DNA of 64,000 bases from Sphingobacteriaceae bacterium (lineage in GTDB: Bacteria; Bacteroidota; Bacteroidia; Sphingobacteriales; Sphingobacteriaceae), in NCBI GenBank assembly GCA_903642215.1, contig CAHJWG010000008.1:1-64000 (forward strand), in the 5' to 3' direction. How positions within the stretch are numbered: the stretch's first letter is position 1; each line of letters starts with the position of its first letter. The position numbers and the translations under genes are program-made. This document shows, one piece after another, positions 56,614 through 64,000 of the stretch. Below the pieces are notes generated by a model. It saw only the letters and a program-made list of their open reading frames with translations, ran no database searches and was not told the DNA's origin.

Positions 56614-56673
56614 AATAACCCAAACTTTCTTTATACTAAAATTTAATTTTTTATAGGATAACTGCGGATGCTT

Positions 56674-57003
56674 CTATAAAACCGGTTGCTGCTTTTGCAG
56701 GAAATCCATGAAAAGCTGCTGGCAGGAATGGAAAATTTCAATCGCTTTTATTCCGTTTTCGGTAACTGTAGTTGTACCGCCGCCTTTGCCGCCGCGATGC
56801 GCCACAATTACCGGCCCGCCCAACTGCTCGTTCATGTGTTTAATCATATCCCAGGCTTGTTTGTAGGACATTTTCATCTGTAAAGCGGCCTGCCGCAACG
56901 AACCGGATTGCTGTATGCGCTCCAATAATTCTATACGGCCGGCACCAAGCACTTTGCCTTCGGTGTTTTCAAGCCAGATGCGGCCACATAATTTTAATTC
57001 CAT
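56674..57003 (-). CDS. ModE-like winged-helix regulator, DNA-binding domain only
   Basis: The 109-residue protein matches the N-terminal domain of ModE: LLERIQQSGSLRQAALQMKMSYKQAWDM-type helix-turn-helix (given in parts), then the wing with GGKGGGTTTVTENG. The C-terminal Mop domains that bind molybdate in E. coli ModE are absent, so effector sensing is unclear. It lies 91 nt upstream of the TonB-receptor gene, in the same direction, with the operator in that gap. Confidence 0.87.
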   Translation of the reverse strand: MELKLCGRIWLENTEGKVLGAGRIELLERIQQSGSLRQAALQMKMSYKQAWDMIKHMNEQLGGPVIVAHRGGKGGGTTTVTENGIKAIEIFHSCQQLFMDFLQKQQPVL

Positions 57004-57042
57004 TGGCTGCCGTTAACGTAAATTGAACAATAATTTGTAGGG

Positions 57043-57085
57043 TAAAAACAGCATCGTCGCTTCGATTTTAACAATGCTGTTTTTA
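57043..57085 (-). terminator. hairpin 3' of the THI5-like gene
   Basis: TAAAAACAGCAT (57043-57054) pairs with ATGCTGTTTTTA (57074-57085), 12 bp with a 19-nt loop. In the direction of the THI5-like gene (ending at 57107) the stem lies 22 nt past the stop. The loop itself holds a GCGACGATGC-like small hairpin. Confidence 0.72.
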
Positions 57086-57106
57086 TGGGATAAATTTTTG
57101 GCCGAA

Positions 57107-58018
57107 CTAATCAAGTAAGTCGTTAGTAAAAAGTTCCTGCTGTAAAATGATTTCGTTTTCCAGTTTGCTTTTTACCAGCCAATCTAAAAAAAGCTTTATC
57201 CGTCCGCTATCCATGGTACCCCAAATAGTTTCATCACCATAAAACGGAGATACAAACGCCTGGCTTTTAGCTACATCTATCGCTTCGGCATCTTTATCGG
57301 ATAAATACTTTGTCAGGATTTCTACAGCCTGCAATTGATTATTAATGGCCGATTGAAACCCTTTTTTCGTCGCTTTTAAAAATACTTTATAGCTATCCGT
57401 ATTTTTGCTGATATTTTCTTTGGTCGAAAAAAGAACGGGAGAATAGCAATACGGGATGCCATAATCAGCCAAAGCAAATTTATTCAACTCAATATTATTG
57501 GTTTCCGCTTCCACACCTTCCCAATTGTTAAAAATCCAGGTTGCATCGGCTTTGTTTGCCAGTAAAGTATCCCAAATACCCAACTTTTTGGGATAAACAA
57601 TTTCCATATTTCCGGTGCCGCCATCATTAATAATCATCTGTTTTACAATCGCATCTTCATATCTGGCCTGGTAAGATGCGTAAACCTTATTATCCAAATC
57701 TTTGGGCCGGGTAATATTACCTGTAGCCAGGCTTGCGATAGAACTGATGTCCTGCTGCAGTAAAACAGCAATTGCTACGGCATTAACCTTGCTGGCTTTG
57801 TTGTTTAAACTGATTACACTTTCAAAAGGGGCAATTGCAAAATCGGCCGAACCTGATTCTAATTTCTTGGCCGGCGTGGTTGCGTAATCATCTTCTGCAG
57901 GTGTTAGCAAATCAACCTGTAAGCCTTGTTCAGCATAAAACCCTAATTCTTTTGCAACAAAAAAACCGGTATGGTTTGTGTTTGGTGTCCAATCGAGGGC
58001 AACTTTTAAATTTATCAT
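57107..58018 (-). CDS. NMT1/THI5-like protein without signal peptide
   Basis: The 303-residue periplasmic-binding-protein fold (SsuA/THI5-like) opens with LDWTPNTNHTGFFVAKELG and contains FAIAPFESVISLNN and YGIPYCYSPVLFST. In bacteria this family serves as the binding subunit of HMP/thiamine-precursor ABC transporters; in yeast Thi5 makes HMP-P. The reading frame begins directly at the domain, with no export signal or lipobox, and no permease or ATPase gene is nearby. Either an upstream start was missed or it acts in the cytoplasm. Confidence 0.75.
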   Translation of the reverse strand: MINLKVALDWTPNTNHTGFFVAKELGFYAEQGLQVDLLTPAEDDYATTPAKKLESGSADFAIAPFESVISLNNKASKVNAVAIAVLLQQDISSIASLATGNITRPKDLDNKVYASYQARYEDAIVKQMIINDGGTGNMEIVYPKKLGIWDTLLANKADATWIFNNWEGVEAETNNIELNKFALADYGIPYCYSPVLFSTKENISKNTDSYKVFLKATKKGFQSAINNQLQAVEILTKYLSDKDAEAIDVAKSQAFVSPFYGDETIWGTMDSGRIKLFLDWLVKSKLENEIILQQELFTNDLLD

Positions 58019-58118
58019 TTTAATGGATGTTTATTTTGAGGCGAAGTAATACAATTTTGCTTACTGATTACAAAAATATTTATGCTGATAAAAACAGTAT
58101 GGATAGGATTTTAACCCG

Positions 58119-58132
58119 ATACTTCTTTTAAC
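58119..58132 (+). repeat. interspersed CTTCTTTTA repeat, THI5-like/DUF983 spacer
   Basis: ATACTTCTTTTAAC, about 120 nt upstream of the DUF983 start. A degenerate inverse GATAAAAACAGTAT lies at 58087-58100, so the pair is a damaged palindrome. Confidence 0.72.
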
Positions 58133-58190
58133 AAGGTAAAAACCGGCATCCGTAATCTCTGCTATAACCATACAATTATTGAAGATGTTG

Positions 58191-58198
58191 TACTTTTG
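58191..58198 (+). promoter_or_regulatory. candidate -7 box for the DUF983 gene
   Basis: TACTTTTG followed by C matches TAnnTTTG, 54 nt before the chosen ATG. No -33 TTG at the usual distance. Confidence 0.35.
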
Positions 58199-58252
58199 CA
58201 GATAAAAATCAGCCGGCAGGTTTGGTTTTTCTACCTTTCAAAAAAATATAAT

Positions 58253-58666
58253 ATGGAAAGAATTTCCAAATCCTACGCTATGATACACGCAAAATGCCCG
58301 CGCTGCCGCAAAGGCAATTTGTTTGCCAATAGTATGTACGGCTTGCACTCGCAAAAAATGAATGCAGCCTGCCCCTACTGTGGTTTTGTTTTTGAGCAGG
58401 AACCGGGTTATTTTTATGTGGCGATGTATGCCAGTTACGCATTAAATATTGCAGAAATTGTGGCAACGGTAATTGCCGTTTACGTTTTAACCGGAAACAC
58501 AGATTCTCCCTGGCTGTACATCGGGATTATTTTTGCGATGGCGGTTATCTTATCGCCTTTTAATTTCCGGTATTCCAGGGTGATGCTTTTATACTGGCTC
58601 ACCCCGAAACAGGTAAAATACTATTCGGATATTAAACCTTTGCCAACCTATTCGGGTAAAAATTGA
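58253..58666 (+). CDS. DUF983 membrane protein with zinc ribbon
   Basis: The 137-residue protein carries two CxxC pairs (KCPRCRKG near 15 and ACPYCGF near 41) that form a zinc ribbon, then two membrane helices (about 60-80 and 86-106). This matches DUF983. The ATG at 58253 removes an extra N-terminal stretch containing part of the leader. Function unknown. Confidence 0.85.
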   Translation: MERISKSYAMIHAKCPRCRKGNLFANSMYGLHSQKMNAACPYCGFVFEQEPGYFYVAMYASYALNIAEIVATVIAVYVLTGNTDSPWLYIGIIFAMAVILSPFNFRYSRVMLLYWLTPKQVKYYSDIKPLPTYSGKN

Positions 58667-58717
58667 AAAAGCTTAGTACCCGAGTTTTTCTCTTTCATAC
58701 AACCAATTACAACACAA

Positions 58718-58746
58718 AAGCATGCCCGGATTATTAGGGCATGCTT
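58718..58746. terminator. terminator-like stem using a repeat copy, DUF983/OmpA genes
   Basis: AAGCATGCCC (58718-58727) pairs with GGGCATGCTT (58737-58746), 9-nt loop, followed by CTTTTATCACC on the plus strand. The two genes converge. The 3' arm is the beginning of the CTTCTTTTA repeat copy. Confidence 0.8.
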
Positions 58747-58754
58747 CTTTTATC
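58741..58754 (+). repeat. interspersed CTTCTTTTA repeat, 3' of the OmpA-family gene
   Basis: ATGCTTCTTTTATC followed by ACCTAAAAAC, the full right-arm form, 11 nt from the OmpA-family stop codon. Confidence 0.78.
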
Positions 58755-58764
58755 ACCTAAAAAC

Positions 58765-60756
58765 TTATAACACCATAAATTCTGTGCGGCGGTTTAATTG
58801 CCGCCCGGCCGGGTTATCTTTTCCGTTTGGCAACTTGTTTGGTGCAACCGGCCGTGTTTCGCCGTAACCTTTAGCGATAATTCTTTCCGGTTGGATGCCT
58901 GTTTTTATCAAATAATCGGTGCAGGATTGCGCCCTGTTTTGCGAAAGTTTTAAATTATAATTATCACCGCCAACTGCATCGGTGTGCGCGCTCAGCTCGA
59001 TCCTGATTTTTGGGTTATCTTTCATCAAAGCCGACAAACTGTCCAGGTCGGTTTTAGAAACCGGGCGCAAAGTTGCCTTATTATAATCAAACAGGATGTT
59101 TTTCAGCACAATTGCTTTCCCGACTTTAACCGGCTTCAGGCAAATTAGCGGGTTGGTTAACGTATCCTGATGGTTGTTAACCGCTGGCACCGCCAAAACC
59201 GATTGGGTAAAGTAGTTATCCTTTTCAACCGATAGCTTTACAGCTTTTTTACCCGGCATTTCAAACTCATATCTGCCGGCAGAATCTGTTGTAACTGATT
59301 TTTGATTTTGTTTGGCAGCCGAATCCGACAGCGAAATTTTAGCACCGGCCAATGGTTTCAACGTTTCGCAATTCACAACCAAACCGCTAATCCGGTACGT
59401 AATTTTTTTAGCTTCCGCTGAAATTAACGTATAAAGCTCCAAACAGCAATCAGATTGCCTGTCCGAACTGATATAAATTTTGCCGGGCGAAGTTGTGTCC
59501 GGCTCGTAATACAAATCATCTTTTGCAGAATTGATCGGGTAACCCATATTTTTCGGTTTAGACCAGTTTCCGGGTGTGCCATAGCTTTCCATCAAATCAA
59601 ACCCGCCCAAACCGGTAAAACCTTTAGAACTGTAAACCAGCTTTTTCTCTTTCTTGCTGTAGTACGGTGCCTGTTCATCCATATTGGTGTTGATATCCAA
59701 ACCCAGATTGATGGAATTAATCGGATTGCCCTGCTCGTCTAAATCGCTGCTCCATAAATCGTATCCGCCCGCAGTTCCGGGTTTGTTGGAAGCGAAATAC
59801 ATCGTTTTGCCATCCGCTGTGATGTACGGCTGAATGGCGTTAAAACCATCCACATTAACATTTATGTTGAGTTTTTTCGGTTCCGACCACTGGCTTTTTC
59901 CGATGTTATAACTGCAATAAATGGCATGTAAAGTTTTGGGTCCTTGTTTATACCATTGTGTAAAATACATTCGCCGGCCGTTCATAGCCAATGCCGGTGT
60001 CCCCCATTCTGTATCCTCCGCAAAATTGTTATTCGTAAACTGGATTTCTTTTAAATCAGCAAGGCCTTTATTATTTAGCGTTGCATAAAAAATACGGTTG
60101 ATATGAACCTTCGCTTTTTTACTGCTGTCTTTTGGTATAAAGCGCGAAGAAGTTAGCCAGTAACTGTCAGAATCCTGTTTTCGGAGCGCATAATTGGAAC
60201 CGTCGGAATTCCAGTTGCCTTTAATTTTATCAACCTTTACCGGTTTCGGGTTCCGGTACTGTTCTTTCGCAAAAAGACAATTCCGGATTTCATCCACAGC
60301 CAAATCGTTATATTTTTTATCAGGATTTTTTGAAGCCTGAAATTCCTGCAGCTGCTTAATGGATTCATCAAAATGCTGATTTGCCCGCAAACAGATGCCG
60401 TACCAAAGTTTTGCCAACGGATATTGCTTTGCTTCCGGTTCATCCAGTAAACGGTAATACCAGGGTTCTGCGTTGATAAAATTCTGGAATAAACGGTAAG
60501 ATTCTGCCAGGCGGAAATACAAATCGGCTTTGTTATAAGATCTCGCCCTTTTGTAATGCACATTGTGGCCGCTAAAAGGCTTGGCTTCGGCACCGTTTGG
60601 TTCATCTTTGGTAACTTTTTGATAGTAAACGGATGCCGCGTAATAATCTTTATTGGCAAAAGCCTTGTCACCCAAAACCTTATAATCGGTAATAAGCTGC
60701 GCCTTCAAAAAAAAGGGCGGTAAAAACAGTATTAAAAAAGTAGCCGTTTTTTTCAT
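58765..60756 (-). CDS. OmpA-family protein with TPR and PD40 repeats
   Basis: The 663-residue protein has a signal peptide (about 1-18), TPR-like helices (about 20-130) and WD40-like PD40 repeats (GKTMYFASNKPGTAGGYDLW near 300). A carboxypeptidase-regulatory-like domain (about 450-540) follows, then a C-terminal peptidoglycan-binding OmpA domain with ELSAHTDAVGGDNYN and RAQSCTDYL. Such proteins (PorE-like) sit with PorP/SprF pairs in T9SS loci. The ATG at 60756 gives the better signal peptide; an extra 9 codons precede it. Confidence 0.9.
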   Translation of the reverse strand: MKKTATFLILFLPPFFLKAQLITDYKVLGDKAFANKDYYAASVYYQKVTKDEPNGAEAKPFSGHNVHYKRARSYNKADLYFRLAESYRLFQNFINAEPWYYRLLDEPEAKQYPLAKLWYGICLRANQHFDESIKQLQEFQASKNPDKKYNDLAVDEIRNCLFAKEQYRNPKPVKVDKIKGNWNSDGSNYALRKQDSDSYWLTSSRFIPKDSSKKAKVHINRIFYATLNNKGLADLKEIQFTNNNFAEDTEWGTPALAMNGRRMYFTQWYKQGPKTLHAIYCSYNIGKSQWSEPKKLNINVNVDGFNAIQPYITADGKTMYFASNKPGTAGGYDLWSSDLDEQGNPINSINLGLDINTNMDEQAPYYSKKEKKLVYSSKGFTGLGGFDLMESYGTPGNWSKPKNMGYPINSAKDDLYYEPDTTSPGKIYISSDRQSDCCLELYTLISAEAKKITYRISGLVVNCETLKPLAGAKISLSDSAAKQNQKSVTTDSAGRYEFEMPGKKAVKLSVEKDNYFTQSVLAVPAVNNHQDTLTNPLICLKPVKVGKAIVLKNILFDYNKATLRPVSKTDLDSLSALMKDNPKIRIELSAHTDAVGGDNYNLKLSQNRAQSCTDYLIKTGIQPERIIAKGYGETRPVAPNKLPNGKDNPAGRQLNRRTEFMVL

Positions 60757-60767
60757 AGGAGATAGCA

Positions 60768-61763
60768 TTATAAACGTGGACAAACTTCTTCCGGTGCTTG
60801 TACCCGCTTGCGGAAAACATAGTTTAAAGAAAGCTCCAGCCCGCCAAATCCTTGTGTGGCGCGGTTAAGGCTGGAGCTGTTAACATCGTAGCTTGCGCCA
60901 AAAACCAGGTTGCCCAAACTGTAGCCGGCTGTAGCAACGGCCGCATCGTTTACCCGATACAAGGCACCTAAAATTAACCCGTCGCCGTTAGTAAGCATAA
61001 ATTGCGAATAAGCACCCAGGGCAATAATTTGATTTTTTTGCTGCCGTACAAAAAGCCCGTGCGGCGTAACGCTGAAATGTTCTGCCACCTGAAGCCGAAC
61101 GCCTCCGTGTACATCATACCGTATCGGAATATTGGCACCGGCTTTTGCGGCAAAAGCATCTTTTGCCGGAGCCAGGTGGTTTACGCTGAACCCGCCAAAA
61201 ATATTTGCCAGTTTTAAAGGATTGCCATCATAATAGAAAACACCTGCGTTGGCATCAAAAACGGTTGTATTGGTAGAATTAAAGTTTTCTAAAGATGGCA
61301 ATGCCGGATTATAACCGGTTGCAGGATCGTACTGGCTGCCAAACTGGAACTTATCCATATTAAAACGCTGGTTGATAAAACCTGCCTGCAGCCCGAAATT
61401 TATATGCTGATAACTATCGTTCGATACGATGATATTGTAGGAAGCAGAACCGTAGCCGGCGAGGTAATTAAACCCGGCGTTACCGGCCGATTGATTAATC
61501 AAATTAAGCCCTACGCCAACTTTTGAAGTTGGCCGGAAATCTGCAGACAATGCCGTAGAAGAATACGGGTTTTGTATCGATCCCCACTGGCTTCTAAAAT
61601 TTCCGGTAATCCGCAAATCGCCGTTCATCACGCCGGTTAATGCCGGGTTCAGCCATAACGGGTAAGCATAATATTGAGAAAAATGCGGATCAATCTGCGC
61701 AAAAAGCCGGGCCGGGCCAATTGCGCAAAACAGTATTAACAAGCTTATTTGTATGCGCTTCAT
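60768..61763 (-). CDS. PorP/SprF-family T9SS membrane protein
   Basis: The 331-residue protein has a signal peptide (about 1-22), the opening QIDPHFSQYYAYPLWLNPALTG and repeated barrel strands. It belongs to the same family as the gene at 46798. Its start (ATG at 61763) overlaps the upstream adhesin's stop in an ATGA arrangement, so translation of substrate and partner is coupled. Confidence 0.93.
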   Translation of the reverse strand: MKRIQISLLILFCAIGPARLFAQIDPHFSQYYAYPLWLNPALTGVMNGDLRITGNFRSQWGSIQNPYSSTALSADFRPTSKVGVGLNLINQSAGNAGFNYLAGYGSASYNIIVSNDSYQHINFGLQAGFINQRFNMDKFQFGSQYDPATGYNPALPSLENFNSTNTTVFDANAGVFYYDGNPLKLANIFGGFSVNHLAPAKDAFAAKAGANIPIRYDVHGGVRLQVAEHFSVTPHGLFVRQQKNQIIALGAYSQFMLTNGDGLILGALYRVNDAAVATAGYSLGNLVFGASYDVNSSSLNRATQGFGGLELSLNYVFRKRVQAPEEVCPRL

Positions 61764-64000
61764 CGTATTAAATTTATAGTCCCTTTCATTTTTACAATTT
61801 GGCCGTCATTCGTAACCACTTCCAGGTAATACACATATACACCTACCGGCTCCAGGGTATTTTTAAAAGTGCCGTCCCAGCCGGTATTTTTGGTTGTCGA
61901 ATTAAAAATCAATTCTCCCCACTGGCTGTAAACATTAAAACTGAGTTGTTTTATGGCGTTGCCATACACGTAAAGCACATCATTGTTGCCATCGCCATTT
62001 GGTGTGAAAGCATTTGGTACCCAAACTAAATTACCGGCCGGGTTGGCAGCCGTACCTGTAACAGCATTGGAATTTGCACTTAGCTGGCAATCCGATGCTC
62101 CTTTTGCACGTACAATTATGGTGGCATTCTGGCCGGGCTGCATCCCCGTTACGGTGTAACTTAAAATATTGCTTCCGGCTCCCGGAGAAATAAAACTGTC
62201 GCCGTTATCCATACTAATTTCATAACCTGTTGCGCCGTTAACCGCAGCCCAGCCAAAGGTTACCGAAGATGTAGTTGTACTTTTTACGCTAACTACCGGT
62301 GCTGCCAGTTTAACTGCTACGTTTACCGTAACCGGCGTTCTGCTAACCGAAGCACAGTTGGTTGCGCTGCTTATTGCGGCGACATAATAAGTTGTGGCGG
62401 CATCCAGCACCGGCGTAACAAAACTGGTCCCGGTGTACAATTCCGTTCCGCCGGTAGCTGTTGCATACCACTTCACAATAGCCCCGGCATCTGCCGTGGC
62501 AGTTAATACAGTGCTGCTGCCTGCACAAATAGCTGTTCCCTGAGCAGCAACAACCGGTGCCGACGGTGCAGCATTGAGGTTTATATTAACTGCAGTACGG
62601 CTGGCAGATGCGCAATCACTTCCCCGCAGGGTTTCCGCATAATAAGCGGTATTTGCGGTAAGCTGAGGCGTTACAAAACTATTACCCGTAAACAGGGATG
62701 AACCGCCGCTTGCCGAACTGTACCAGTTATAAGTTAAATCGGGCTGCGGGTTTGCGACAGTTAACGTAAACTGATCGCCGGGGCAACCGCTCACATTATT
62801 GCTTGCAACTGTTGGTGCAGCCGGTGCCGGTACTGTTTTTACCTGTACTAAAGCGAGGTTCGGGTTGGTGCAGCCGGTGTTGCCTGCTGCTTCGATATAA
62901 AAGTTGGTATCGGTTAAAACGGAACCGGTTACAAAAATATTCCCGGTAAATAGTTTATTGGTTTTTGACGGAGAATCGTACCAGTTATACGTTACGCCGC
63001 TTTCCGGAGAAGCTACCGAAAGCGTTGCTTTTCCGCCGGTACAAACGGTTACGGTTGCCGCATCTGCCACCGGCATTTTCGGTGCAATGCTTACCGAAAC
63101 CGTAACGGCCAACGCAGCAGACGGCGTACAGTAATTCGCTGAACTCGCCCTTACATAATAGGTAGTGCCGGCGGATAAAACCGGTGTAGTAAACTGACTG
63201 CCGGTAAAAATCGGGTTGGTATCCGCAGCGGCATTGTACCAGTTATAGGTTGTGTTTACATCCGGATTTAAAATCCGGATCACAGCGGAACTGTTCTGGC
63301 AAACAGCCAGTCCGCCCGGTGCAACCTGCGGCGCAGGTGCCGTGCCGTTTCCAACGGTAACATTTACAACCGTGCGTGTTGTGGCAGTACAACCCAAACT
63401 GCTTACGGTTTCTACATAATAAGTGGTACTGGCTGTTAAAACCGGCGTGGTATAACTGCTTCCGCTAAAAATAGCTGTGCCGCCTGTTGCAGATAAATAC
63501 CAGTTAAAAGAAGCATTGGGCGTTGTACTGCCGGCGGTAAGCGTCGTGCTGCTGCCGCTACAAACTGTGGTTCCGGCTGTGGCAACAGTTGCCGCATCCG
63601 GTGCTGGGTTTACGTTGATGCTGGCTGTAGTCCGGCTTGTAGAAGTACAATCTCCGTTACGGGTTGCCTCCGCATAAAAATTAGTATTTGTGGTGATGGC
63701 CGGCGTAGTAAAACTGGTTCCGGTAAATGCTAAGTTCCCTCCCGCTGCCGCATCAAACCAGTTATAAGTTAAGCCGATTTGCGGATTGGAAATAACCAAC
63801 GTTGCCTGCGAACCGCTGCAAACAGAAACAGAAGCGTTTACCAGTAACGGTGCAGAAGGTGTAGGCGCAACCACTGCATGTGCAATGGCAAGGGCAGAAC
63901 TGCTGCAGCCGGAAGCACTGATGGCATCAATATAAAAATCTGTACTTGTAGGGAGCGCATTGCTTACAAAAGTGCTTCCTTCAAACAGTTTATTGGTTTT
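61760..64000 (-). CDS. T9SS adhesin, repeat-rich, CHU_C tail (partial, runs off the right edge)
   Basis: The visible 746 residues have no start codon and continue past the edge: the frame is open to 64000 with Ig-like sequence (TNKLFEGSTFVSNALPTSTDFY). At least six complete and one partial Ig-like repeats of about 85 residues are present, with WYxxAxGGxxLFTGxSFxTPxLxAxTxYYV. They are followed by a fibronectin-like domain (SSVTFGWAAVNGATGYEI) and a CHU_C sorting domain (VPNAFTPNGDGNND, YSQWGELIFNS). Its stop overlaps the PorP/SprF ATG. Confidence 0.92.
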   Translation of the reverse strand, partial: KTNKLFEGSTFVSNALPTSTDFYIDAISASGCSSSALAIAHAVVAPTPSAPLLVNASVSVCSGSQATLVISNPQIGLTYNWFDAAAGGNLAFTGTSFTTPAITTNTNFYAEATRNGDCTSTSRTTASINVNPAPDAATVATAGTTVCSGSSTTLTAGSTTPNASFNWYLSATGGTAIFSGSSYTTPVLTASTTYYVETVSSLGCTATTRTVVNVTVGNGTAPAPQVAPGGLAVCQNSSAVIRILNPDVNTTYNWYNAAADTNPIFTGSQFTTPVLSAGTTYYVRASSANYCTPSAALAVTVSVSIAPKMPVADAATVTVCTGGKATLSVASPESGVTYNWYDSPSKTNKLFTGNIFVTGSVLTDTNFYIEAAGNTGCTNPNLALVQVKTVPAPAAPTVASNNVSGCPGDQFTLTVANPQPDLTYNWYSSASGGSSLFTGNSFVTPQLTANTAYYAETLRGSDCASASRTAVNINLNAAPSAPVVAAQGTAICAGSSTVLTATADAGAIVKWYATATGGTELYTGTSFVTPVLDAATTYYVAAISSATNCASVSRTPVTVNVAVKLAAPVVSVKSTTTSSVTFGWAAVNGATGYEISMDNGDSFISPGAGSNILSYTVTGMQPGQNATIIVRAKGASDCQLSANSNAVTGTAANPAGNLVWVPNAFTPNGDGNNDVLYVYGNAIKQLSFNVYSQWGELIFNSTTKNTGWDGTFKNTLEPVGVYVYYLEVVTNDGQIVKMKGTINLIR

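Noticed and set aside
56660..56690. Another repeat copy after the ModE-like gene
   Set aside because: GATGCTTCTATAAAACC is similar but breaks the CTTCTTTTA core; treated as degenerate at best.
58019..58252. TPP riboswitch upstream of the THI5-like gene
   Set aside because: No CUGAGA-type core or paired helices; the spacer mainly holds a degraded copy of the interspersed repeat.
61760..64000. Phage tail-fibre or integrase region suggested by repeats
   Set aside because: The domains are Ig-like, fibronectin-like and CHU_C, typical of T9SS adhesins; no phage genes are near.

Overview
The window comes from a Bacteroidetes chromosome, most likely Sphingobacteriaceae (Pedobacter/Mucilaginibacter-like). 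Supporting signs are two type IX secretion (T9SS) style clusters with PorP/SprF barrels and CHU_C-type C-terminal sorting domains, a fused SecDF, a Rho with a long Asn-rich disordered insertion, TAnnTTTG-type -7 boxes and mostly weak Shine-Dalgarno signals. No rRNA, tRNA, CRISPR array, prophage or insertion sequence was seen.

Layout. 92-8955 (minus strand) is a sugar-phosphate block: polyphosphate-glucokinase-like ROK kinase, tkt, rpiB, tal, a HAD phosphatase, gnd, zwf, pgl, i.e. nearly the whole pentose phosphate pathway in one direction. 9206-14045 holds pyrF, rho, pssA, purS, an Hpt protein and folK. 14046-27398 is housekeeping and envelope: sppA, a PolX/PHP protein, a heptosyltransferase-like GT9, a beta-barrel protein, SixA, dprA, rsmG, an ECF sigma factor, a GT2, tgt, LptF/G, an EamA exporter and LapA. 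27404-40960 has a HIBADH-like dehydrogenase, ispE, thyA, an M1 peptidase, folA, secDF, a type II NADH dehydrogenase, a GNAT, fba, accD, a DUF3072-like protein and an SGNH esterase. 40961-42713 is AT-rich with small secreted or lipid-anchored proteins. 43006-46658 is a molybdenum block: YdeP/FdhF-like oxidoreductase, a small companion and FdhD. 46798-49772 is T9SS cluster 1. 50822-53867 has three secreted enzymes. 54012-57003 is a TonB-dependent receptor with a ModE-like regulator. 57107-58018 is a THI5/NMT1-like protein. 58253-58666 is a DUF983 protein. 58765 to the right edge is T9SS cluster 2 (OmpA, PorP/SprF, and a repeat-rich CHU_C protein that runs off the window).

Two things stand out. 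(1) A short interspersed repeat, consensus ATRCTTCTTTTAYC: its 9-nt core CTTCTTTTA occurs about 43 times on the two strands, where base composition predicts about one. Some 26 copies lie in the roughly 6 kb between genes. Two places carry near-complete inverted pairs (42941-42989 and 46734-46803), and several copies supply the stop codon or the first codons of genes. (2) A palindrome with the layout of the E. coli ModE operator (CGTTATAT-N8-ACATAACG) lies directly before the TonB-receptor gene, which is next to a ModE-type gene. This predicts a molybdate- or tungstate-controlled outer-membrane uptake system in the same neighbourhood as a molybdopterin oxidoreductase.
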